DNA of 5,390 nucleotides, from positions 1 through 5,390 of the forward strand of contig JAZRNM010000042.1 in NCBI GenBank assembly GCA_045648205.1, written 5' to 3'. Source of the stretch: SIG440 sp045648205 (GTDB lineage: Bacteria > Bacillota > Clostridia > Monoglobales > Monoglobaceae). The notes beneath the pieces were generated by a model. It ran no database searches and was not told the DNA's origin. It saw only the letters and a program-made list of their open reading frames with translations. Below, one piece after another: positions 1 through 5,390 of the stretch (positions are counted from its first letter, which is position 1; the number at the start of each line of letters is the position of its first letter). Both the position numbers and the translations under genes were made by a program.

Positions 1-583
1 CCCACTGTGCACACACACCGCCTTCATTACCGGTTCTTCCTACAGCAATGTAACGATAAGAAGGTGTACCTGTTGCTGTCTTGTAAGTCGAAAGCTTAGC
101 CTCTGGTGTTGCTGCATTGCTGTCGTTTGCAACAGCATCTGTCCTAAACGAACCAATTACGTCCATCTCTGCAAAGGATGCATCAGGGTCATTTGTGCCA
201 CGGAATTGGAAAAATCCCGTAAAATAAATGCTAAAATTGGGAACACCGTATACATAGATATCATTAATAGTTGTTTCTTTGCCCATATCCATAAGGAAAT
301 ATGTATGGCTATTATCGACACCCATAACTATGCCACTTTTGCCGGTTCCAAACTCACCATCAATCATCATATCCGCACTTGCTCCTGCGCTATAATCAGC
401 ATAAGAAATACCTTTCGCTACGCGGTTTTCGCCGGTTGAGGGATTGTCGGTATATAAACCGATTGATACCGGTTTAACGGTTTCAACAACTGTTTCTACA
501 GTTGATGCCGCACTAACAGGTATTACCACCATGCTCAAGAGTATGGCAAATACCAGCAGTGTGGATAAAACTTTTCTTTTCAT
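1..583 (-). CDS. Secreted F5/8 type C (discoidin-like) domain protein, N-terminal part, runs off the left edge
   Basis: The ATG at 583-581 opens a frame with no stop for 194 codons to the window edge, so the 3' end is missing. Residues 1-25 form a clear Sec signal peptide: basic MKRK, a hydrophobic core (VLSTLLVFAILLSMVVIPV) and a VSA-A cleavage site near residue 25/26. The mature part has the pattern of a galactose-binding-like F5/8 type C or CBM32-like module at about residues 50-190. Visible elements are ADMMIDGEFGTG (69-80), YFLMDMGKETTINDIYVYG (95-113, the usual hydrophobic-D-hydrophobic-G strand), FRGTNDPDASFAEMDVIGSF (127-146) and YRYIAVGR (176-183). Such modules commonly attach secreted glycosidases to glycans. 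A catalytic domain may follow beyond the edge, so the enzymatic role is unknown. The start is supported by an AAGGAG site 7 nt upstream. It lies in the same orientation as the beta-helix gene, 362 bp downstream of it, and may be transcribed separately. Coding status is confident, fold is likely, function is open. Confidence 0.85.
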   Translation of the reverse strand, partial: MKRKVLSTLLVFAILLSMVVIPVSAASTVETVVETVKPVSIGLYTDNPSTGENRVAKGISYADYSAGASADMMIDGEFGTGKSGIVMGVDNSHTYFLMDMGKETTINDIYVYGVPNFSIYFTGFFQFRGTNDPDASFAEMDVIGSFRTDAVANDSNAATPEAKLSTYKTATGTPSYRYIAVGRTGNEGGVCAQW

Positions 584-587
584 AACT

Positions 588-596
588 CTTCTCCTT
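588..596 (-). promoter_or_regulatory. Ribosome binding site of the discoidin-like gene
   Basis: On the minus strand AAGGAGAAG precedes the ATG at 583, with 7 nt between GGAG and the start codon. This is close to the ideal Shine-Dalgarno arrangement and fixes the start of the partial secreted gene at 583. Confidence 0.85.
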
Positions 597-601
597 TTTT
601 A

Positions 602-619
602 AATTATAGGAATTATAGG
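602..619 (-). promoter_or_regulatory. Tandem duplicated -10 boxes (2 x CCTATAATT), candidate promoter
   Basis: The minus strand reads CCTATAATT twice in direct tandem with no spacer, giving two perfect TATAAT hexamers at 617-612 and 608-603. They lie just before the ribosome binding site of the discoidin-like gene. No good TTGACA-like -35 is found at 16-18 bp upstream of either; the closest match, TTGGCG, is 14 bp from the first box and 23 bp from the second. If used, the first box would give a leader of only about 20-25 nt. A weak -35 would fit an activator-dependent promoter. The perfect hexamers are seen directly; promoter activity is inferred, and an AT-rich coincidence is possible. Confidence 0.45.
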
Positions 620-635
620 CTTGTTATAAATCGCC

Positions 636-670
636 AAATCAGCCTTGGATATTTGACATAAAGCCGATTT
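636..670 (-). repeat. Imperfect inverted repeat (11-bp arms, 13-nt loop), candidate operator or leader hairpin
   Basis: On the minus strand AAATCGGCTTT (670-660) and AAGGCTGATTT (646-636) are inverted repeats separated by 13 nt. As DNA, 9 of 11 positions are complementary. As RNA the two mismatches become G-U pairs, giving an uninterrupted 11-bp stem. There is no run of U immediately after it, so it does not look like an intrinsic terminator. It sits just upstream of the tandem TATAAT boxes, covering about -31 to -65 relative to a start from the first box. That position would suit a regulator binding site. It could instead be a hairpin in a transcript reading through from the upstream operon. 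Confidence 0.5.
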
Positions 671-831
671 TCGTTCGAAGGGGGATGAGTGGCAAAGGGA
701 ATGAATTTATACTTTCAAACCCTATGTCACGCTTCGTATACCGTTCTGAATTTTCAGACTCAGCTTTTTGAAAAACAATCCTCAGTTTGTCTTTTGGGTT
801 TTACAATCGCCTATTTAAATATTTTTACGGG

Positions 832-841
832 GTATCGATAC
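832..841. promoter_or_regulatory. Perfect 10-bp palindrome GTATCGATAC, possible operator half-site pair
   Basis: GTATCGATAC is a perfect palindrome with a central CG, preceded 10 bp away by another 10-bp palindrome (TATTTAAATA, 812-821). LacI-family regulators of sugar genes usually bind palindromes with a central CG, which is the only reason to flag it. The flanks do not match the CcpA cre consensus, since no TG...CA lies at the right distance. It is about 250 bp from the next start codon, far for a simple repressor site. Regulatory function is speculative. Confidence 0.15.
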
Positions 842-945
842 ACATACATTTTTGACTCGTTGAAAATGCCTTTCCGGCTTTGTCGTCCTGTTTTTTGTAT
901 ATTTATCAATAGCCCAATAAAAACCATTTTAAAACCAGACCTTTT

Positions 946-3900
946 TTACTCGGTTATCAACAAACCGATTTTTTCACTAAAGAAGCCTTCAAAACCGCTG
1001 ATTCTGTCTGTTTTTGTCAACACATTGAATATTCCTTCGCCATTAAGATAAATTTCAATTCTGGTCAGGTCGCCTTCTTTTCCAAGTCTGTAGGTCAGCT
1101 TGTTTTCAGCATTAAGCACAAGGTCTGCCTTTGTTTTATAAATGCTTTTCTTTGAACCGTTCACAACATCATAAAGAGTTGCTTCGCCTTTGCCGTCAAA
1201 GACTACTTCAAGACGGTTTGTATTTTCGTTGATGTCATCCAATGTCATATCATTTGCAGATGCCGCCGCCAGAATAATCGAAATCTTGGAAATATCATTC
1301 GGAGTCTTTGGAATGAATTTTATTTCCCTTACACCGCCGGTATAGGCTTCTGTGTTCATGTGTGCCGCACGTCTTGGGGGAAGATAAGTTCCATCATGGT
1401 ATTCTACCAAAGAATTCGGGTCCTGTGATGTTGTTACCCATGTATTTTCCTTCAGTTCAGCGCCCTCATATATTGCTCTTACTGTCCAAATAGTATATTC
1501 ATCAAGCTCTGCACAATAAATCGGGAGCTTCAAATCCCTTTCAAATGAAACAGCGCTCACATCAAGACCAACCTCTGACTTTGCAGGAGTTGTTATATCA
1601 AGGGCTCTTGCCTTTGACAAATCAGTTCCATAAGGGAATTCCAAGGTTACAGTCTTGTTTTCCTTGTCCACCCTGCAAGAGGACATACCCTGTGTATATA
1701 TGTATGAAACATCAGTTGTATACCGAGCATTTTCAAAAGCCTTATACGAAGCCTTCATCTTTTCAAGCATCTTGAATTCAGAAAATGCTTTTCCTGATTT
1801 TACTTCCTTTTCTATTGCTTCAAATTCCTTTTTGAATGTGTTGTAAGCAGCTTTTGGATATCCGCCAAGAACCTTTTCAGTTGAAGCCTCAGAAAGTGCT
1901 GTTTTCATAATCTGAAGCATTTCTTCAACATTCACCTCATAGATTGCATCTCTTGCCGCAATATTGGCTTCACGAAGCTGTTGCATTTTGTAGCCCTGTG
2001 CAGCACCGCCCATAGACATATAAGCATCAAGCGTATCCTTGATTTGATATTTATGCATCAATGGAATCTGACCCGGAAAATCACCAAATTCTGCTAATGC
2101 AATAATATTTTCCGCTGTTTCCTGAATACCCTTTTTAAAATAATCCAGGTTGAGAGAATCAACACCTACCATATTATTATAAAGTCTGTAATCCTGCTGA
2201 GTCAAATGCATGGGTTTATCGCTTACCAAATCCTTAAGATAGCGATACTTCTTTTCAAGACCCGAAGCTTCCATTATGGTGTAAGCATCCTCTGAAAGCT
2301 TTGTGATTGTAATTATTTCAGTTGGCTCAAGCAACGGACTTGAAACGTATTCAACCGACGAATTATCCGCAATAAAGCGATAGAAATTGTTTCCTCGCGA
2401 ACCTCTCTCTTTTCCATAGTACTGCATCAGATAACGTCCGGAGTTTGTTACAACATTGTCACGATAGGTCAAATACGATGTTGTTTCATCAACATAATGT
2501 GACGCTTTTCCAACAAATGTCGCATCAAACCAGTTTCGTTCAATGGTTGTTCCCCTCTGAAATGCAAGGAAATACAGTGAACCACCGTCCTGAAGCGTTA
2601 GATTCGAGCGTGTTACACGGTTATATCCAAAATAATTATCCCAGTCTGCTTCAGGATCAGAGCCCCAGCCCCAACCGGATGAAATACCGGAATAGGGAAG
2701 TTCTTCCAGTTCGTTATGAACCACTTTTTCCTTTTCGGTATAATACATCATAATACCGATTGAAGAAGTGTGCTCACTTGCTGCTCTGCGAATATAGTTA
2801 TTACTAAAGGTATTGTTTTTGTTACGCTGAATCAACATAGATGCCTGAGGAAAATCAGTGAACACCCACACGCCCGAAAGCTTAAGCTGTGTAGCACCAA
2901 GTGTTCTTACCATAACATAGCGATATTCTTCCTCGGACTCAACCTTGTATTCAACAAAGTCATCTGCCGGTGTTTCCTGAGTTGCAAGAACAACGTAATT
3001 ACCTTCTCTGAACTGAATATCATTTGAGAGCAAAACCTCATATCCGCTTCTTGCACTATCTTCAATCTCCGACTTGAAACCAAGTCTGATGCTTGTGATG
3101 TTGTAAGGGCGATTGAAATCATACATTACCCACGACTTTTTGCCGTTTTCAGCATCCTCGGGGTTTGATACCCATGTATTCATAAACTTGCCTTCGCTTC
3201 TGTCAATCCATTTTGCATGGTCACGAAGAGTGTCCACTGCATTTCTCGAAGATGACCATGTGGGAGCAGTACCATTTGTAAGGTTAAGTTCTGAAGGATA
3301 ACTCTCGGGAGCTTCTTCAAGTCCTTCAGGAACTTTACCCCATCTTTGATACTCTCTTCCTGAATGGATTGCGCTTCCGCCTATGTCACTCATAGCATTT
3401 CCGTTTATCAGGATTTCCTCACAACCATTTTCAAGGTCAATGCCGTTTTCACCTAAACCAAAAAGGTGGTTTCCCTCAAAGGCAACTCCCTTTGCCATAT
3501 TCAAGGTTATTGCACCCCTGAGGTAGTTTGAAAGTCCAATTGTTTTACACAGTGAAGCCTGACCTGTTTCAAGACCTTCAGACATTGCGTTAACCGAGGT
3601 ATGTGCAAATTCAATTCCCTCAAAGCTGATATTTTCAATCTTGTCATTGGGGCCATAACCTCTCAAATCCAACAGACGGTTAATGTTTGGAGCATAAACC
3701 TCAGCGGTATTCATATCTTCATCTTCATGAGGCATATAGTATACCTTTCTTGTCTTACGATTGAAGTAAAACTCGCCCGGTGCGTCCAGAAGCTCCATAG
3801 CGTTCACAATAATGAACGGTTTTTCGGGGCTCACATCCAAACCGGATGCCGGACGATGAGCTCTGTCACTCCAGTCATCTGCCCTCATTTTTACTATGAC

Positions 3901-4593
3901 CTGATTTTCATTAGACGGATCCTGCTCAATTGATTCTATGGCACAGCTACAGAATTTCCATACATTATTCCATTGAACTTCCATATCCTCAGCGTTTTCA
4001 TAAATGCCAATATCTTCCTTTGACATATACATTCCAAGGCTGTTGTATCTTGAACCGGGCTCGGTATAATATCCGTTTCCCGTTACCATATGGTCTGTCC
4101 TTGCCATATATGCCTTGTTGCCGTTTACATACAGCTGTCTCATCTGGTCAATATCATCATCCAAAACATCTGCTGCCCATATTTCGGGGTTATCCTTGGT
4201 TTCCGCAAAACCTGTGATTTTCACACCGCCCGACAAAACCGGCATTTCACCATTGGCATCCTTTTTACCTCTGTAAATAACCCTGTAACCATTTTTTCCT
4301 GAATCCTCGGGAGTGAAGGTGATTACTTCCGACAGCTTAAACACGCCGCCGTCTGCCAAAATATTGACAATAATATCTCCCTTCATCTCACTGTTGATTT
4401 TTCTGACAGCATCACGCGCTTTTTCCACAGTTTTAAAAGGTGCCGCCTTTGAACCATCGTTGCTGTCACTTCCCGATGCACTTACATAAAACTCACGCCA
4501 TACCGTTTCGCTGTCATCGGCAGATACTGTCATCACAACACACTGAAAAGCAAGGAGAACGCTCAGTATAATTGCTATTGCCTTTCTTGTCAT
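946..4593 (-). CDS. Secreted multidomain beta-helix protein, probable glycoside hydrolase (GH141-like) with F5/8 type C, Ig-like and LamG-like modules
   Basis: This 1215-residue protein is probably an extracellular polysaccharide-degrading enzyme. Residues 1-25 are a Sec signal peptide ending in VSA-DD. Residues about 34-60 (FYVSASGSDSNDG...PFKTVEKARDAV) are the hallmark N-terminal cap of many beta-helix glycosidases and lyases. It is followed by DSG, SGGVKITG (121-128) and QLYVNGNKAYMAR (153-165), a pattern I associate with GH141-type proteins. Beta-helix coils run to about 435 and resume at about 585-750. They carry ELPYSGISSGWGWG (631-644), LQDGG (667-671) and HYVDETTS (699-706); Asp669 and Asp702 or Glu703 are candidate active-site acids. 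Residues about 438-582 resemble an F5/8 type C module (WVMYDFNRPYNITSIRLGF, LLSND, YRYVMVRTLG) placed inside the helix. Residues about 810-957 are alpha-helical, 960-1047 resemble an Ig-like domain (TVTLEFPYGTDLSKA), and 1055-1215 resemble a LamG/concanavalin fold. No LPXTG anchor or transmembrane tail is present, so it is probably released or held by its binding modules. It lies 23 bp after the solute-binding protein gene, so co-transcription is likely. Secretion and the beta-helix are confident; GH141 membership and substrate are inference. Confidence 0.9.
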   Translation of the reverse strand: MTRKAIAIILSVLLAFQCVVMTVSADDSETVWREFYVSASGSDSNDGSKAAPFKTVEKARDAVRKINSEMKGDIIVNILADGGVFKLSEVITFTPEDSGKNGYRVIYRGKKDANGEMPVLSGGVKITGFAETKDNPEIWAADVLDDDIDQMRQLYVNGNKAYMARTDHMVTGNGYYTEPGSRYNSLGMYMSKEDIGIYENAEDMEVQWNNVWKFCSCAIESIEQDPSNENQVIVKMRADDWSDRAHRPASGLDVSPEKPFIIVNAMELLDAPGEFYFNRKTRKVYYMPHEDEDMNTAEVYAPNINRLLDLRGYGPNDKIENISFEGIEFAHTSVNAMSEGLETGQASLCKTIGLSNYLRGAITLNMAKGVAFEGNHLFGLGENGIDLENGCEEILINGNAMSDIGGSAIHSGREYQRWGKVPEGLEEAPESYPSELNLTNGTAPTWSSSRNAVDTLRDHAKWIDRSEGKFMNTWVSNPEDAENGKKSWVMYDFNRPYNITSIRLGFKSEIEDSARSGYEVLLSNDIQFREGNYVVLATQETPADDFVEYKVESEEEYRYVMVRTLGATQLKLSGVWVFTDFPQASMLIQRNKNNTFSNNYIRRAASEHTSSIGIMMYYTEKEKVVHNELEELPYSGISSGWGWGSDPEADWDNYFGYNRVTRSNLTLQDGGSLYFLAFQRGTTIERNWFDATFVGKASHYVDETTSYLTYRDNVVTNSGRYLMQYYGKERGSRGNNFYRFIADNSSVEYVSSPLLEPTEIITITKLSEDAYTIMEASGLEKKYRYLKDLVSDKPMHLTQQDYRLYNNMVGVDSLNLDYFKKGIQETAENIIALAEFGDFPGQIPLMHKYQIKDTLDAYMSMGGAAQGYKMQQLREANIAARDAIYEVNVEEMLQIMKTALSEASTEKVLGGYPKAAYNTFKKEFEAIEKEVKSGKAFSEFKMLEKMKASYKAFENARYTTDVSYIYTQGMSSCRVDKENKTVTLEFPYGTDLSKARALDITTPAKSEVGLDVSAVSFERDLKLPIYCAELDEYTIWTVRAIYEGAELKENTWVTTSQDPNSLVEYHDGTYLPPRRAAHMNTEAYTGGVREIKFIPKTPNDISKISIILAAASANDMTLDDINENTNRLEVVFDGKGEATLYDVVNGSKKSIYKTKADLVLNAENKLTYRLGKEGDLTRIEIYLNGEGIFNVLTKTDRISGFEGFFSEKIGLLITE

Positions 4594-4600
4594 CCTTTAT

Positions 4601-4610
4601 CCCCTTCCTT
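4601..4610 (-). promoter_or_regulatory. Ribosome binding site of the beta-helix gene, within the 23-bp operon gap
   Basis: The minus strand carries AAGGAAGGGG with 7 nt (ATAAAGG) before the ATG at 4593, which fixes the start immediately before the signal peptide. A further GGAG directly abuts the TAG stop of the upstream gene. With only 23 bp between genes there is no room for a terminator plus promoter, which supports one transcript. Confidence 0.75.
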
Positions 4611-4616
4611 ATACTC

Positions 4617-5390
4617 CTATTTCAAAAACTCTTTTGCAATATCTGTCATTTTATCTTCCATAGTCTTTACATCAACAATAGAATTTACAAAGTCCATAGC
4701 TTCCTGCCATTTTTTGTCGAACATTTCGTCGCTGTCTGCCGCAAAGGCAACCTTCACCTTGTCCTCCCACTGTCCTCTTTCTGCCCAGAAGTCAACAACC
4801 TCCTGCAAATTAGCAAATTCAGGTGACCAGATGAAGAACGGAGGTGCATCCTTAATGGATTGAACACACTCACTGTCATATTTGAATTTAAAGCCGCTGG
4901 ATATAGTCGGAACATAATTTGTATAGCGAGCCATGATTTTTGGTGTCCATCTTGAATATTGTGTTGGTTTTACAACCAGCTTCTGTTCACCAAGACCCTT
5001 GCGGTCCACCGCTTCAAGAGCAGTTGCCTCGCCTTCTACAAAGTACTTTGTGAATCTTTCATCAACAAAGGTTCTTGTACCGTCTTCGTTCTCGGTATAA
5101 AGGCCTGCTTCCTTTGGGCCCCAAGCAAACACATCAAGGAATTCATCTGTGAACTGTGTGTTGATCCAGCCAAGAACCTGATGCATTTCTTCCTCTGACA
5201 ATGTATTCAAAATACAAAGTGACTGTGTCCATGAGTTCTTTGACGTAATATCGTTCTTCACTTCATATCCCTCAATTGCAGGAACCTGTGTGATAAACGG
5301 ACGATATCTGAAGCTTGCTCCCATTTTCTTTAAATCTTCGTTGATGGTTGAGCTTACATAGGCAGTGTCAATCAAAGCATATTGACCGGT
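4617..5390 (-). CDS. ABC transporter extracellular solute-binding protein (family 1, LplA/YtcQ-like), C-terminal part, truncated by the right edge
   Basis: The frame is open from the window edge (first codons T-G-Q-Y-A-L-I-D-T-A) to a TAG at 4619-4617, giving 257 visible residues. A TTG at 5375 could be mistaken for a start, but it is an internal Leu codon because the frame continues upstream without interruption. The true start and the expected lipoprotein signal (lipobox Cys) lie beyond the edge. The sequence resembles the C-terminal half of large carbohydrate-binding lipoproteins of the LplA/YtcQ type. Visible elements are the WGPKEAGLYTENEDGTRTF stretch (residues 90-108 as visible) and the closing FDKKWQEAMDFVNSIVDVKTMEDKMTDIAKEFLK-type helix, whose pattern (K.W.EAM..VN) is common at the end of these proteins. 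Family knowledge: it would sit on the outer face of the membrane and deliver oligosaccharides to two permease subunits and an MsmX-like ATPase. Those genes are not in the window. The neighbouring secreted beta-helix enzyme suggests it imports that enzyme's products. The ligand is unknown. Confidence 0.85.
   Translation of the reverse strand, partial: TGQYALIDTAYVSSTINEDLKKMGASFRYRPFITQVPAIEGYEVKNDITSKNSWTQSLCILNTLSEEEMHQVLGWINTQFTDEFLDVFAWGPKEAGLYTENEDGTRTFVDERFTKYFVEGEATALEAVDRKGLGEQKLVVKPTQYSRWTPKIMARYTNYVPTISSGFKFKYDSECVQSIKDAPPFFIWSPEFANLQEVVDFWAERGQWEDKVKVAFAADSDEMFDKKWQEAMDFVNSIVDVKTMEDKMTDIAKEFLK

Larger units (their letters stand above)
584..945. other. Intergenic region without a credible gene (362 bp)
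   Basis: This AT-rich gap separates the stop of the beta-helix gene from the start of the discoidin-like gene. Besides the ribosome binding site, tandem -10 boxes and inverted repeat listed separately, it contains two perfect 10-bp palindromes: TATTTAAATA at 812-821 and GTATCGATAC at 832-841. It also has a small TCTGAA-AA-TTCAGA hairpin around 745-758. I see no GC-rich stem followed by a U tract that would make a convincing intrinsic terminator for the beta-helix gene. The best candidate there (GCCGGAAAGGC then ATTTTC on the minus strand, near 865-880) has only a 3-bp core stem. No tRNA-like or recognised riboswitch-like structure was seen. Confidence 0.7.

Noticed and set aside
206..439. Plus-strand open frame of 77 codons
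   Set aside because: It lies wholly antisense to the secreted discoidin-like gene, which has a signal peptide, a ribosome binding site and a domain pattern. The antisense product has none of these.
860..885. Possible intrinsic terminator after the beta-helix gene (GCCGGAAAGGC followed by ATTTTC on the minus strand)
   Set aside because: The stem is only 3 bp before a bulge, and the T run is short and interrupted. It is too weak to call a terminator.
689..1051. Plus-strand open frame of 120 codons spanning the intergenic gap, preceded by GAAGGGGG and by a TTGACA at 653-658
   Set aside because: It overlaps the end of the beta-helix gene by about 100 bp in the opposite direction and is rich in Phe, Leu, Ser and Cys as expected of AT-rich non-coding DNA. 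It has no recognisable domain, starts with GTG, and no -10 box lies 16-19 bp after the TTGACA.
1545..4302. Several short open frames on the plus strand and one on the minus strand (2907-3122) inside the large gene
   Set aside because: All are shadows in other frames of the 1215-codon gene. None has a plausible ribosome binding site together with a recognisable protein pattern.
4572..5198. Plus-strand open frames antisense to the solute-binding protein gene (4572-4826 and 4959-5198)
   Set aside because: The minus-strand frame has a clear binding-protein pattern, while the plus-strand products are hydrophobic/Cys-rich without homology I can recognise.
5373..5375. TTG codon as start of the solute-binding protein
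   Set aside because: The frame continues upstream to the window edge without a stop. No signal peptide or lipobox follows the TTG, and the family is about twice as long as the visible part.
1..5390. CRISPR array, tRNA or rRNA gene, insertion sequence, phage gene, toxin-antitoxin pair
   Set aside because: I saw no regularly spaced repeats, cloverleaf-like sequences, transposase-like frames, terminal inverted repeats or small paired genes. The window is fully accounted for by three glycan-related genes and one intergenic gap.

Overview
The window looks like a stretch of a gut- or rumen-type anaerobic Bacillota (Clostridia) genome. This is inferred from three things seen in the sequence: moderately AT-rich DNA, strong AGGAG/GGAAGGGG ribosome binding sites, and secreted proteins with Gram-positive-type Sec signal peptides next to a family 1 sugar ABC-transporter binding protein. 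Genus and species cannot be read from the sequence. All three genes lie on the minus strand, so transcription runs from high to low coordinates.

Layout in the direction of transcription. (1) 5390-4617: the C-terminal 257 residues of an extracellular solute-binding protein of a carbohydrate ABC importer; its start lies beyond the right edge. (2) After a 23-bp gap, 4593-946: a complete 1215-residue secreted multidomain protein. It has a signal peptide, a right-handed parallel beta-helix resembling GH141-type glycoside hydrolases, an F5/8 type C (discoidin-like) module apparently inserted into the helix, an alpha-helical spacer, an Ig-like domain and a C-terminal concanavalin/LamG-like domain. 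(3) 945-584: 362 bp without a credible gene. It holds an imperfect inverted repeat, a tandem pair of TATAAT boxes and a strong ribosome binding site. (4) 583-1: the first 194 residues of another secreted protein, with a signal peptide and an F5/8 type C-like domain, running off the left edge.

The likely theme is glycan foraging. A secreted beta-helix enzyme would bind and cut a plant or host polysaccharide, and the binding protein encoded 23 bp upstream would capture the released oligosaccharides for import. The third gene adds another secreted protein with a probable carbohydrate-binding module and may have its own promoter. The substrate is not determined; pectin- or fucose-type glycans are a guess from the beta-helix family. 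I found no CRISPR array, tRNA, rRNA, transposon or phage gene, and no evidence for a wholly new system. The most unusual items are the interrupted beta-helix architecture of the large enzyme and the inverted repeat/double -10 arrangement before the third gene.
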